Origin: Parabacteroides sp.
Lineage (GTDB): Bacteria > Bacteroidota > Bacteroidia > Bacteroidales > Tannerellaceae
Length of the DNA: 19,451 bases
Reading direction: 5' to 3'
Assembly (NCBI GenBank): GCA_020026285.1
Contig: JAHHQS010000069.1
Span: 1 to 19,451, forward strand
The notes beneath the pieces are model-generated. The model was not told the origin of the DNA and searched no databases. It saw only the letters and a program-made list of their open reading frames with translations. The first letter of the stretch is position 1, and each line of letters starts with the position of its first letter. Both the position numbers and the translations under genes were made by a program. Of the stretch, positions 1 to 8,386 are shown piece after piece.

Positions 1-39
1 CTTACGCATAAGTTTTACTTTTATAAACTGTAAACTTTT

Positions 40-2175
40 TTACGTACAAGTCAGACGAATGGATGCGGCCTTTTTGAATTCTAATAAGGTCTTGTCGTCC
101 AGACGTGCTTTTGCCTTCCATGTCTCAGAACCATAAACACCTGCCTTTGAAAAATCAAAAGGTTTGAATTTTATTTTCCGGACATTCTTTGTCGATTTAA
201 AATCGAAATTATCATTCATCGGGTCCTTGAACAGAGGATCAGCCACAATGGAATGTTTATCCTTTATTTTCTTCCAGTCTTTAAAAGAGCCTTTGTTGAT
301 TTCAATATCACCATTTGTATTCCAGTAAAGATTATAATCCATATCCATGTTCCCTTTATCCCACGGACCGGCTAATGTCTCGCCCTTATCTTTGAGTATG
401 ATATTATGTTTGAAATGGAAAGACAAGTGCGGCTCTGGACGAGTAAATTGAACCTGGTAATAATGTCCGAAAGCAAAGATGTTATTTTCAATATGGTTCT
501 CTTTTCCATAATGCTGGTGAAAACCACCACTTTTACAACGATAAACCAGATTGTTCTTCATTTCAACCCCTGTTGATCCTTCGTCGGTGTAGAGTCCCCA
601 ACCTCCGTAATCATAAGAAAGAACATCATGTATTACGTTGTTTGAAACGGTTGTACCATGCGATTCCCCTAATGTATAAACAGCTCCCATATCTGAAAGT
701 TCTCCCCAGCCAATGTGGTGGATATGATTGTATTCTATATGATTCCGTACAGCAGGACTGGTTAATTCTCGTTGAATGAACTCTATATTGCCCTTGTTAC
801 CCATACATGTTGTCCATATTTTTGAAGAGGAATTATATCCCCAGACCCATCCGATAGAAACACCGGAGTAACGGAGGTCGGATATTTCATTATGAGTAAT
901 CTGATTGTCTGAAGCATGGAAGATAGCGACACCTACACCACATGGAAGTTCTGTTCCGGCATGAGTAATAATAGAATTGTCTACGATATTAAAACTGGAG
1001 ACCTGTCTGTTATTATTTCTGAAGTAAGGTTCACCTATTTTTATACCACCAGCACCTACATCTGCAATAAGGCAATGTTCCACTTTATTGTGATGGCACT
1101 CTCTTCTTAGCCATAAAGCGTAAGCTCCGGTATGCATAATTTCACAATTCTTGAATACAATATTTTCAGCATAATCCATTTCAAGAGCAGCTTCCTTTGC
1201 TGCAGCAGCCTGCATTGGTTCGTCTCCTCCTTGAGGCATTAGATAAGATGAATATTGGAACGATATATTTTCAAAACAGATATTTTTAACAGGATTTCCA
1301 CTTTCTCCTTTGAAAACAACCAGCTGATGTAGGCCTGGAACAAAACATTCAGCCGAATTTATATCCTCTCCAGGAAGCGGTTTATAATAAATATAACCTT
1401 CTTTTCGGTCTAGATACCATTCTCCTGCCTGATCCAAAGCAGTACGATAATTGGACATAATACATCTTGAACCTTTTGTTATCGGATTCCAGGGTTTCAT
1501 GCCTTCTCCACTTATAAATAAGCAGTTTGAATCGGCTTTAAAGAAATCTATATGCTTTTGTGTTATATCCCATTTGTGATAAAAGCGAAGCTTGACTTGC
1601 TTTAATTCATCATCCGTCAGCCCATTCAGAGTAGAAAGGTCCTCAGATTTGAAATATATTTTCTGCACAGCAAAATCTGGAGCACGCAATCCTTTTACAA
1701 AGGCCGTCTCTGAACTGTTCTCAACTTCAAACCAGTCTTTGTTGGGAGTCTGTGCTAATGTCGCCTTTTTACCATTGACATAGAATTGTTCAAAATAAAA
1801 TCCTTTCGCTTTAACATCTGGTATGTATGCCTTATAGATTCCATTCCCGGCAGTTTCCCAATTTTTGATTTGTAAACCGCCGAGAAGACGGGGCATTGTA
1901 GCAGAGGTTGAACGAATGATTATCGGTCTGCTTGTTGGCTGGTCAATTAAAACAGGAGAAGATAAATAATAATCTCCAGGTTTTACATGGATAAATAGAG
2001 TGTCACTGAACCGGTTTCCTACCCTGCCTTTTAAGGCTTCTTGAATGTTAGGATAAGGAGCTTGTATCGATCCGGTAGCATGATTATTTCCATCAGGAGA
2101 AACGTATATTATTTCCTGCGAAGAAATAGTCTGACACAGGCAGGTAAATAAAAATAAAAAAAAGTGTTTTTTCAT
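40..2175 (-). CDS. Secreted right-handed parallel beta-helix protein, putative polysaccharide-active enzyme
   Basis: A 711-residue exported protein. Residues 1-19 form a typical signal peptide (MKKH, then a hydrophobic stretch ending near TISSQ). The opening IYVSPDGNNHATG followed by a PYPNIQEAL segment is the usual start of Bacteroidota beta-helix enzymes. Residues about 295-600 carry repeated turns of the type NxI.xN.I, as in pectin-lyase-like folds. The WYLDRKEGYIYY segment and the SDMGAVYTLG and LYTDEGS blocks resemble the group that includes GH141 (L-fucosidase/xylanase) and related uncharacterised proteins. D495 and D531 in those two blocks are candidate catalytic acids, but this is inference. 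It probably acts in the periplasm or at the surface on a plant or host glycan. No SusC/SusD partner is visible here, though only 39 bases lie beyond its stop. Substrate unknown; the fold call is secure, the enzyme class is not. Confidence 0.8.
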   Translation of the reverse strand: MKKHFFLFLFTCLCQTISSQEIIYVSPDGNNHATGSIQAPYPNIQEALKGRVGNRFSDTLFIHVKPGDYYLSSPVLIDQPTSRPIIIRSTSATMPRLLGGLQIKNWETAGNGIYKAYIPDVKAKGFYFEQFYVNGKKATLAQTPNKDWFEVENSSETAFVKGLRAPDFAVQKIYFKSEDLSTLNGLTDDELKQVKLRFYHKWDITQKHIDFFKADSNCLFISGEGMKPWNPITKGSRCIMSNYRTALDQAGEWYLDRKEGYIYYKPLPGEDINSAECFVPGLHQLVVFKGESGNPVKNICFENISFQYSSYLMPQGGDEPMQAAAAKEAALEMDYAENIVFKNCEIMHTGAYALWLRRECHHNKVEHCLIADVGAGGIKIGEPYFRNNNRQVSSFNIVDNSIITHAGTELPCGVGVAIFHASDNQITHNEISDLRYSGVSIGWVWGYNSSSKIWTTCMGNKGNIEFIQRELTSPAVRNHIEYNHIHHIGWGELSDMGAVYTLGESHGTTVSNNVIHDVLSYDYGGWGLYTDEGSTGVEMKNNLVYRCKSGGFHQHYGKENHIENNIFAFGHYYQVQFTRPEPHLSFHFKHNIILKDKGETLAGPWDKGNMDMDYNLYWNTNGDIEINKGSFKDWKKIKDKHSIVADPLFKDPMNDNFDFKSTKNVRKIKFKPFDFSKAGVYGSETWKAKARLDDKTLLEFKKAASIRLTCT

Positions 2176-2203
2176 CTGATATTAATTTAGTGGATATTAT
2201 ATA

Positions 2204-2211
2204 CAAATATA
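2204..2211 (-). promoter_or_regulatory. Putative Bacteroidota -7 box for the beta-helix gene
   Basis: On the minus strand the sequence reads TATATTTG, a full match to TAnnTTTG, about 30 bp upstream of the start codon at 2175. The -33 position has only a partial TTTG match (TTGC). Confidence 0.4.
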
Positions 2212-2260
2212 ATAGAGATGAATCTTATATGCAATAATTCTTATTGTATGGAATTTTCAG

Positions 2261-2268
2261 TATTTTTG
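2261..2268 (+). promoter_or_regulatory. Putative Bacteroidota -7 box upstream of the phosphoethanolamine transferase gene
   Basis: TATTTTTG matches TAnnTTTG. No good -33 TTTG lies 19 bp upstream. If used, it would give a leader of about 140 nt before the start at 2418. That leader contains a small inverted repeat, ATAAGA / TCTTAT, at 2309-2325. Confidence 0.35.
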
Positions 2269-2308
2269 CAATCCTTATAAAAAACAGGTTGTTATAAAAG
2301 AGTATTCA

Positions 2309-2325
2309 ATAAGAGATATTCTTAT
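2309..2325. repeat. Short inverted repeat in the eptA-like leader
   Basis: ATAAGA and TCTTAT are separated by 5 bases in the 242-bp divergent region between the beta-helix gene and the phosphoethanolamine transferase gene. It could be an operator half-site pair, but with 6-bp arms in AT-rich DNA chance is a real alternative. Confidence 0.2.
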
Positions 2326-2417
2326 CTGTGATTATTTTTTTTATGGAGAATTTATTGTGATAAATCTAGGCATTTAGGAAAAATGTCAATATTGTTATTA
2401 AAATAGATTTTATCTGA

Positions 2418-4136
2418 ATGAGATATTTGAACATTATAAAAAACACGATCGGATTGCAGGAACATTTATGCTATTTGTTTATAGTTGTTTTTATGTTTCC
2501 CAATATTGCGCTTTGTTATACAGAACCGATGTCACCAGCTTCAAAAGTTTGTAATATCGTTTTACCCATAGCTGTTTATTATTATCTGTTTACACGCTCA
2601 AAAAATTGTGGAAAATCATTTCTGGCCCTTTCTCCTCTTTTGTTGTTAGGTATATTTCAGATGGTACTGTTATATATTTTCGGACAGTCGGTCATTGCTG
2701 TGGATATGTTTCTGAATATTGTTACGACCAATCCGGGGGAGGCTCTGGAATTATTAGACAATCTGATACCTGTATTTATAATCATAGCTGTCGTTTATAT
2801 ACCATTGTTTACGCTGGCTATTAATTTATCTGTTCAAAAAGGTACTTTGTCTGATGAATTCCGGAACAAATCTCACAAACGTTCTTTCTATGCATTGTCG
2901 TTGGGGATAATTTCATTGATAATAGCATTCGGGGTCGATAAACGTTACGAGATGAAGTCTGAACTGTTCCCTCTTAATGTCTTTTATAATGTCGGATTGG
3001 CTATAGAACGTACGCATCGTACCAATAATTATGAAGAGACTTCGAATGGTTTTACGCATTATGTCAGAAGTTCGCACGATGATGATCGGCGAGAAGTATA
3101 TATAATGGTCATAGGAGAGACTTCAAGAGCTCCTAGCTGGTCTCTTTACGGTTACGAGCGTGAAACGAATCCTTGTTTGTCCAGGCAATCGGGGCTTATT
3201 TGTTTCAGCCGTGTTTTATCTGAATCAAATACGACTTACAAGAGTGTGCCGATGCTGATATCCTCTGTGAGTGCAGCAAATTTTGATTCTCTTTATTATC
3301 GTAAAAGTATTCTGACTGCTTTTAAAGAGGCTGGTTTCCGGACAGCTTATTTCTCCAATCAAAGACATAATCGTTCTTTTATTGATTATTTTGGAAATGA
3401 GGCTGATCAGTGTGACTATATAAAAGAGAAACCTGAAGTATATGGAGTAAATCCATTGGATAATTCTTTGCTTACATTGGTTGAGGATGAATTGAATCGG
3501 AATAATAATAAACAGTTCATCCTGCTTCATACCTATGGCTCGCATTTTAATTATCGTGAGCGTTATCCATCCGACAAGAAATATTTTACTCCAGATATTC
3601 CTTATGATGCAGATGTGAAGTATAAGGATAAACTGGTGAATGCTTATGATAATACAATCCGTTATACTGACGAATTCCTGTCGCGGTTAATCTGTCTTTT
3701 GAAAAAGCAGAATACCGATGCGGTTATGCTTTACTGTTCAGATCATGGAGAGGATTTGTTTGATGATTCTCGTCGTCATTTTTTACACTCGTCACCATCA
3801 CCCACCTATTATCAGTTACATGTGCCGTTTTTGATTTGGATGTCGGATAGTTATCGTGAAAAATATCCTGCCTTTTACGAGGTCGCCCAGCAGAATAAAG
3901 AACGAAATGTGTCTTCAAGTTCATCTTTTTTTCATACCATGTTAGATCTTGCCGGTTTGCAGACGGTATATAGAAAAGATTCCTTATCGGTGGTCAATAG
4001 ACACTATACAGAGAAGCCACGTGTCTATTTGAATGATCATAATGTGGCTGTTCCGCTGAATGATGTCGGAATGAAAAAGGAGGATTTCAAGATGTTTCAT
4101 CTAAAAGGCATTGATTATCTCAATCCGGATTTTTAA
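2418..4136 (+). CDS. Phosphoethanolamine transferase, EptA/MCR-like (sulfatase superfamily)
   Basis: Inner-membrane enzyme that transfers phosphoethanolamine from phosphatidylethanolamine to lipid A or core sugar. At 572 residues it is close to the usual family size of about 540-560. Residues about 17-175 contain roughly five hydrophobic segments (near 17-34, 43-58, 68-90, 112-137 and 156-173), then the periplasmic alkaline-phosphatase-like domain. The catalytic set can be aligned by eye with MCR-1. E234 lies in GETSRA, T273 in NTTYKSVP is the expected phospho-accepting nucleophile, and D442/H443 lie in SDHGED; these four are the zinc ligands. H376 (GSH) and H468 (QLHVP) match the substrate-site histidines. 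All appear intact, so it should be active. It heads a same-strand run of surface-glycan genes, which fits LPS decoration. This reaction is linked to polymyxin tolerance in other species, but here the target (lipid A, core or another glycan) cannot be told from sequence. Confidence 0.92.
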   Translation: MRYLNIIKNTIGLQEHLCYLFIVVFMFPNIALCYTEPMSPASKVCNIVLPIAVYYYLFTRSKNCGKSFLALSPLLLLGIFQMVLLYIFGQSVIAVDMFLNIVTTNPGEALELLDNLIPVFIIIAVVYIPLFTLAINLSVQKGTLSDEFRNKSHKRSFYALSLGIISLIIAFGVDKRYEMKSELFPLNVFYNVGLAIERTHRTNNYEETSNGFTHYVRSSHDDDRREVYIMVIGETSRAPSWSLYGYERETNPCLSRQSGLICFSRVLSESNTTYKSVPMLISSVSAANFDSLYYRKSILTAFKEAGFRTAYFSNQRHNRSFIDYFGNEADQCDYIKEKPEVYGVNPLDNSLLTLVEDELNRNNNKQFILLHTYGSHFNYRERYPSDKKYFTPDIPYDADVKYKDKLVNAYDNTIRYTDEFLSRLICLLKKQNTDAVMLYCSDHGEDLFDDSRRHFLHSSPSPTYYQLHVPFLIWMSDSYREKYPAFYEVAQQNKERNVSSSSSFFHTMLDLAGLQTVYRKDSLSVVNRHYTEKPRVYLNDHNVAVPLNDVGMKKEDFKMFHLKGIDYLNPDF

Positions 4137-4209
4137 TGCAAAAAGAGAAGAATATCGATTCGCATCAAATAGTCTGAAATATAGATAAGCGATTCCGATG
4201 TATTTTCAG

Positions 4210-4217
4210 TACTTTTG
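4210..4217 (+). promoter_or_regulatory. Putative Bacteroidota -7 box upstream of the outer-membrane protein gene
   Basis: TACTTTTG is a full match to TAnnTTTG, 43 bp upstream of the start at 4261. The -33 position is poor (TAAG), so this could be a weak or activator-dependent promoter. Confidence 0.4.
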
Positions 4218-4260
4218 TGCTCATATTCAAGTTGAATTGTAAAATTATAATATAGTTGAT

Positions 4261-5121
4261 ATGTCAATTTTTAGAAAGATATTAGGTTTGATTGTTCTTT
4301 TTGTTTGTATCGTTTCTACAGCTCAGGCCGACGACTGGTGGGAAAAAAGACAATTTCTGACTTATTCTCCTCGGTATTTTGGAGCAAATGCATTTCCATA
4401 TCCCGAATTGATGGGAGGAAAATTGCCTTCCCGTTGGGAAGTGGAACTGCGTGGGGAATACCATACTATGAAAGGTGATCAGACTAAAGATATTTTCGCT
4501 CGTGTCTATATTCCTATCGCAAAAGGAAAAGCTGCTGTCAATGCCAGCTGGATCATTGCTGAGTGGTATAAGACTTCCGAAGCTGTACGAGATGAACGGC
4601 ATGCAGTTGATGTGAAATCTCCTATCGGTTGTCATGGTGATATTCTGTTGAATTTCTATTATCAGGTATGGAGTAATGAGAAATGGATGGATATTGTAGC
4701 CAGTGCCAATTTAAAGACAGCTAGCGGAAATCGTTTGTGTGATGCCCGTTATACCGATGCCGTATCTTATTGGTTTGATGTTAATTTCGGGCGTAATCTG
4801 TGGGAGAGTCAAGACAGACAGTTCAATGTCCGCCTAGAAGGTTTGCTTGGTTTCTATTGCTGGATGACCAATCTCGAAATGAACAGGCAGAATGATGCCT
4901 TTCTGTATGGAACGGCTCTCAGTGCAAAATGTCGTAATTTCACTGCAAAATTGGATTATGTCGGATTTAAGGGATATTTGAATAATGGCGACCGTCCGAT
5001 GTTGCTTCGTGCCCGTTTGGCTTATGAAGTGAAGAAGAATATCCTGTCTTTCCGTTATCGTCATGGATTGCAGGATTTCGAGTACGATACTTTCTCATTG
5101 GGATATATCCGTTGTTTTTAA
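4261..5121 (+). CDS. Exported protein of unknown function, probable outer-membrane beta-barrel
   Basis: I do not recognise a characterised family for this 286-residue protein. Residues 1-23 form a clear signal peptide with a likely cut after AQA, before DDWW. The mature part is rich in aromatic residues and alternates polar and hydrophobic positions in stretches such as RWEVELRGEYHTM, ILLNFYYQVW, FNVRLEGLLGFYCW and LRARLAYEVKK. The chain ends in Phe (LGYIRCF), the classic last residue for BAM-assembled barrels. About 10-12 strands would fit the length. It stands 124 bp after the phosphoethanolamine transferase gene and upstream of three glycosyltransferase-type genes, so a role tied to LPS assembly or to the modified surface is plausible but only inferred from position. 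Porin, lipid A-modifying enzyme and structural protein all remain possible. Confidence 0.7.
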   Translation: MSIFRKILGLIVLFVCIVSTAQADDWWEKRQFLTYSPRYFGANAFPYPELMGGKLPSRWEVELRGEYHTMKGDQTKDIFARVYIPIAKGKAAVNASWIIAEWYKTSEAVRDERHAVDVKSPIGCHGDILLNFYYQVWSNEKWMDIVASANLKTASGNRLCDARYTDAVSYWFDVNFGRNLWESQDRQFNVRLEGLLGFYCWMTNLEMNRQNDAFLYGTALSAKCRNFTAKLDYVGFKGYLNNGDRPMLLRARLAYEVKKNILSFRYRHGLQDFEYDTFSLGYIRCF

Positions 5122-5221
5122 TAAATAATTCTTTTCTGTATTGCGGAAAATGCAGATTTTGTCGGAAAAGGTGTTTTTACATCATTCCTGAGCAGAAGTT
5201 TTTGGTTCGTTTTAAAAATAT

Positions 5222-5252
5222 TTTGTCCTTCTGTAAATATTGCGTTCCTTTG
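5222..5252 (+). promoter_or_regulatory. Putative -33/-7 promoter for the glycosyltransferase operon
   Basis: TTTG at 5222-5225, exactly 19 bp, then TTCCTTTG at 5245-5252. This has the spacing of the Bacteroidota sigma-ABfr promoter, with one change in the -7 box (TT for TA). Transcription would begin near 5259, leaving about 30 nt before the ATG at 5289. It suggests that the three glycosyltransferase genes can be transcribed apart from the genes upstream. Confidence 0.45.
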
Positions 5253-5288
5253 TATTTTACTTGATTCTTTTTGTATAAAATCAGAAAT

Positions 5289-6005
5289 ATGAAATGTGTC
5301 CATATACTTACACCTGTAAAAGATTCGATAGATCTGACTCTTGAAACGGTAAAATCTGTTCTGGCTTCTCATTGGGATATTCCTGTTGTCTATACGGTCT
5401 ATAATGATTTCAGTACAGAGGAGAATACGGTTCGTTTGCAGGAAGCCTCCAGTGAAATGGGTTTTGAACTGGTGAATCTGAAAGATATCACAACTCATCC
5501 TTCACCAAACTATCTGTTGGTATTACAAATGGCTCAGAAGCGGGCTATAGAGGCTGAGGCCGGTTTGCTTATCGTCGAATCAGATGTGATTGTTCGAGAA
5601 AATACATTACAGGATTTATTTAAAGAGGCATCAGAACAAATGGATTGTGCTATTGCTGCAGCAGTTACAGTTGATGAACAGGGTAAAGTGAACTATCCTT
5701 ATTTGTATGCTTCTGATTATGCAAAAGAAGTTATTCCGGTAAAAAAACATTGCAGTTTCTGCTGCTCATTGCTTTCGTTAGATTTCCTGAAAGCTTTTGA
5801 TTTCCAGACATTGGATCCGACCAGAAATTGGTTTGATGTTACTATCTCACATGTTGCCTTGGAGAAAGGTTTCAGAAATTATCTCTGTATGAATTTACCG
5901 GTATGGCATCGACCTCATGGCAGTCGTCCTTGGAAACAATTGAAATATACGAATCCGTTGAAATACTATTGGTTGAAGTTTACCAAAGGTTTGGATAAAA
6001 TCTAA
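5289..6005 (+). CDS. GT2-like family glycosyltransferase (GT-A fold)
   Basis: A 238-residue protein starting at the ATG at 5289; an in-frame TTG 18 bases earlier is possible but less likely. The N-terminal MKCVHILTPVKDSIDLTLETVKSVL, with VYNDFSTEENT about 30 residues on, matches the nucleotide-binding part of GT2 enzymes. LLIVESDVIVREN (E97-S98-D99) sits where the metal-binding DxD normally lies, so the motif is non-canonical. The later WFDVTISHVALEKGF segment and the WHRPHGSRPWK tail resemble the acceptor region of small GT2-like enzymes. No signal peptide or membrane span is seen, so it should be cytosolic or peripheral at the inner membrane. Its stop lies 6 bases before the next ATG, indicating tight co-expression with the GT-kinase fusion. 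Sugar donor and acceptor are unknown. LPS core assembly is inferred from the neighbours. Confidence 0.78.
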   Translation: MKCVHILTPVKDSIDLTLETVKSVLASHWDIPVVYTVYNDFSTEENTVRLQEASSEMGFELVNLKDITTHPSPNYLLVLQMAQKRAIEAEAGLLIVESDVIVRENTLQDLFKEASEQMDCAIAAAVTVDEQGKVNYPYLYASDYAKEVIPVKKHCSFCCSLLSLDFLKAFDFQTLDPTRNWFDVTISHVALEKGFRNYLCMNLPVWHRPHGSRPWKQLKYTNPLKYYWLKFTKGLDKI

Positions 6006-6011
6006 AAAGAC

Positions 6012-7487
6012 ATGCAAAATTATCCGTTAGTATCAGTCGTCATTTCTGTTTATAATATGGAAGGATATTTGGAAGAAACAGTCAATTCTGTATTGTCTTC
6101 CGATTATCCCAATATTGAGATTATTATTATGGATGACGGATCGACAGATGATTCGTTGAAAAAAGCATATCAATTAGCAGAGAATTATAAATCAATAAAA
6201 GTTTTCTCGCAGGTTAATGCAGGTGTTGCTCATGCTCGGAATAATGCCATTTCCAGATCGAACGGATTATTTATATTCCCATTAGATTCAGACGATAAGA
6301 TATCTACTACTTGCATTAGTAAAGCTGTTCAGGTGCTTATTTCGGATGAGGAAGTGAAATGCGTAACCTGTAAGGCTGAATTCTTTGGAGCCCGTTTAGG
6401 CGAATGGCGTCTACCTTCTTATTCCATATCATTGCTGGCACGCAAGAATATGCTTCCGGCTAGTGCTATGTTCCGTAAATCGGATTGGGAAAGAGTAGGA
6501 GGTTATGATGAGCAGATTATAGCTCGAGAAGATTGGGCTTTCTGGATTGCCGTCTTGAAGGATGGAGGAAAGGTGGTTCATTTGGATGATATTGGTTTAT
6601 ATTACAGAATCCGAAATAGATCTAAGCGTGTAACTGATCGTCTGTTGAAGAAACATGTTATTGACATATTAAATAAAAATTATCCGGATTTCTTTTACCG
6701 GGAATTAGGAGGACCTTTACGTTATCAGAGGTCATATTCGAAGTTGATAAATTTCTTCTCCCGATTGATATTCCCCTTTAAATTTTTTGTAAATCCGGCA
6801 TATCAGGAATTTGCATCGACAATCATACGTTTGCCGGAAACCTTCGGAACGACAGGCGAATGTATTTATAAAGGCAGAAATGAATTGAAACTTCAGAATT
6901 TTGGAGATCATGAAGTTGTAGTCAAATCATATAAACAACCACATCTGATTAATCGACTGGTATATGCTTATTTCCGGAAATCGAAGGCTGAGCGGGCTTA
7001 CGATTATGCCAGGATGTTCCGTGAACATGGAATTGGCTCTCCGGAACCGGTGGGCTTTGTTACGAAAGGAAAGTTTGCCTTGTTTGATAAGAGTTATTTT
7101 GTATGCCTTAAATCGGAATGTCCTTATACTTATCGTGATTTGACCAGACGTTCCTTCTCTCGGCAGAAAGAGATATTACAGGCTATTGGTCGTACAACTG
7201 CATTGATGCATGAAGCCGGATATTATCATGAGGATTATTCTGGAGGAAATATCCTGTTCAGAGATGATTTGCCAGAGATACAAGTTGAAATCATCGATCT
7301 GAATAGATTGTCTTTTTTGAAGATAGACATGAATAAAGGTTGTGAAAACTTTTATCGGCTAAGGGGAACTGAAGCCATGTTACAAATCATGGCTGAATCA
7401 TATGCAGAGGTGAGAGGATTCGATCGTAAGGAGTGTTTTAATTTGATAAAATATTATATTGATAAAGACGCAGACCGTCATCAATAA
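6012..7487 (+). CDS. Fusion protein: GT2 glycosyltransferase plus LPS-core (WaaP/Kdo) kinase-like domain
   Basis: A 491-residue two-domain protein. Residues 1 to about 220 are a canonical GT2 domain: VSVVISVYNMEGYLEETVNSV, MDDGSTDDS, then the metal site D92-S93-D94-D95 (LDSDD), and the acceptor/ED region with AREDWAFW. After a linker with basic and aromatic residues (about 235-275), residues about 280-491 form a small kinase fold. K305 in VVVKSY is the ATP-binding lysine candidate, with an ERAYDYARMF helix behind it. H406-E-D408-Y-S-G-G-N413 is the catalytic loop, and D429 in IIDLNR is the metal-binding Asp. This pattern is that of the Kdo-kinase/WaaP/RIO-like group, which phosphorylates LPS core sugars. 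The natural reading is one enzyme that adds a sugar and phosphorylates it or a neighbouring residue. Both active sites look complete. It lies 6 bases after the previous gene and 28 bases before the next. Confidence 0.85.
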   Translation: MQNYPLVSVVISVYNMEGYLEETVNSVLSSDYPNIEIIIMDDGSTDDSLKKAYQLAENYKSIKVFSQVNAGVAHARNNAISRSNGLFIFPLDSDDKISTTCISKAVQVLISDEEVKCVTCKAEFFGARLGEWRLPSYSISLLARKNMLPASAMFRKSDWERVGGYDEQIIAREDWAFWIAVLKDGGKVVHLDDIGLYYRIRNRSKRVTDRLLKKHVIDILNKNYPDFFYRELGGPLRYQRSYSKLINFFSRLIFPFKFFVNPAYQEFASTIIRLPETFGTTGECIYKGRNELKLQNFGDHEVVVKSYKQPHLINRLVYAYFRKSKAERAYDYARMFREHGIGSPEPVGFVTKGKFALFDKSYFVCLKSECPYTYRDLTRRSFSRQKEILQAIGRTTALMHEAGYYHEDYSGGNILFRDDLPEIQVEIIDLNRLSFLKIDMNKGCENFYRLRGTEAMLQIMAESYAEVRGFDRKECFNLIKYYIDKDADRHQ

Positions 7488-7515
7488 AAAATTATAAGAA
7501 AACATTTATTATAGT

Positions 7516-8346
7516 ATGTCTAATCAGTTGATTTCAGTCATTACTGTTTGTTTTAATGCTGAAAAAACGATTCGTTCAACCATGGAGTCTGTATTAAATC
7601 AGACTTATCCTTCGTTGGAATATTTAATAATAGATGGAGGTTCATCCGATCATACAAAGCTGATTGTTGAGGAGATGAAACCCCGTTTTGAAAAGAAGGG
7701 TGTTCGTTTTGTTTTTATCAGTGAACCGGATAACGGCATTTATCATGCCATGAATAAAGGGCTAGCCCTTTCGCATGGTACGTGGGTTAATTTTATGAAT
7801 TCCGGTGATAGCTTTTTTGATGATAAAGTTATCGAGGACATTTTTAAAGCCTCAATTGATTCAGAGGAGAAGGTGATTTATGGAAATACGGTACTTCATT
7901 TGGATTTTGGTGATGTCGTGATGTTTCCAAAGCAGATAGAATATATGCAGAAGAAGATGGCTTTTTGTCATCAGTCTGTATTTGTTTACGGAGACTTGAT
8001 GCGCGAATGGAAATTTAATCAGGAATATCGTCTGGCTGCCGATTATGATTTCTTTTATCGTTATTATCAGAAAGGGTATAAGTTCAGATATATTGACCGG
8101 ATTGTGTCTCGATTTGAATCGGAAGAAGGTGCGTCATCAAGAAATCGTTTACTGGTAAACAGAGAATATGCACATATCCATGGTGTTGATGAAACGTTGA
8201 AATGGAAATTATGGTTTTTTACAAAAACGATTCGTATAAAGATAAAGGACTTCATACAATTTGTATTGCCCCATAGTCTGGTAAAGAATATTCGAAAAAG
8301 GAACTATCGCAGGATTGTCAATAAAAGATTGATGAGAGCAGGATAG
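7516..8346 (+). CDS. GT2 family glycosyltransferase, WcaE-like
   Basis: A 276-residue cytosolic glycosyltransferase. The opening LISVITVCFNAEKTIRSTM, IIDGGSSDHT, and EPDNGIYHAMNKGLALSHG are hallmarks of the WcaE-type subgroup. That subgroup has an N-S-G-D motif in place of a plain DxD; here it is N95-S96-G97-D98. MAFCHQSVFV and RLAADYDFFYRYY follow in the usual order, with a basic C-terminal tail (KNIRKRNYRR) that may bind the membrane surface. It is the last gene in the plus-strand glycan run, 28 bases after the GT-kinase fusion. The role is probably to add one sugar to the same glycan; the donor is unknown. Confidence 0.85.
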   Translation: MSNQLISVITVCFNAEKTIRSTMESVLNQTYPSLEYLIIDGGSSDHTKLIVEEMKPRFEKKGVRFVFISEPDNGIYHAMNKGLALSHGTWVNFMNSGDSFFDDKVIEDIFKASIDSEEKVIYGNTVLHLDFGDVVMFPKQIEYMQKKMAFCHQSVFVYGDLMREWKFNQEYRLAADYDFFYRYYQKGYKFRYIDRIVSRFESEEGASSRNRLLVNREYAHIHGVDETLKWKLWFFTKTIRIKIKDFIQFVLPHSLVKNIRKRNYRRIVNKRLMRAG

Positions 8347-8386
8347 TTCAAACACTGTTGGGCAGGGAGTTGTCTGCTGATTATAT

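Noticed and set aside
5271..5288. TTG start 18 bases upstream of the first glycosyltransferase ATG
   Set aside because: The ATG at 5289 begins exactly at the conserved GT2-like beta-strand (MKCVHILTPV), and the extra residues add nothing family-like.
2418..8346. Capsule (CPS) locus or mobile genomic island
   Set aside because: No polymerase, flippase, UpxY/UpxZ-type regulators, invertible promoter repeats, integrase, transposase or tRNA edge are visible.
8371..8382. GCAG / CTGC pairing after the WcaE-like gene as a terminator
   Set aside because: The stem is only 4-5 bp with a long loop and no adjacent U-tract.
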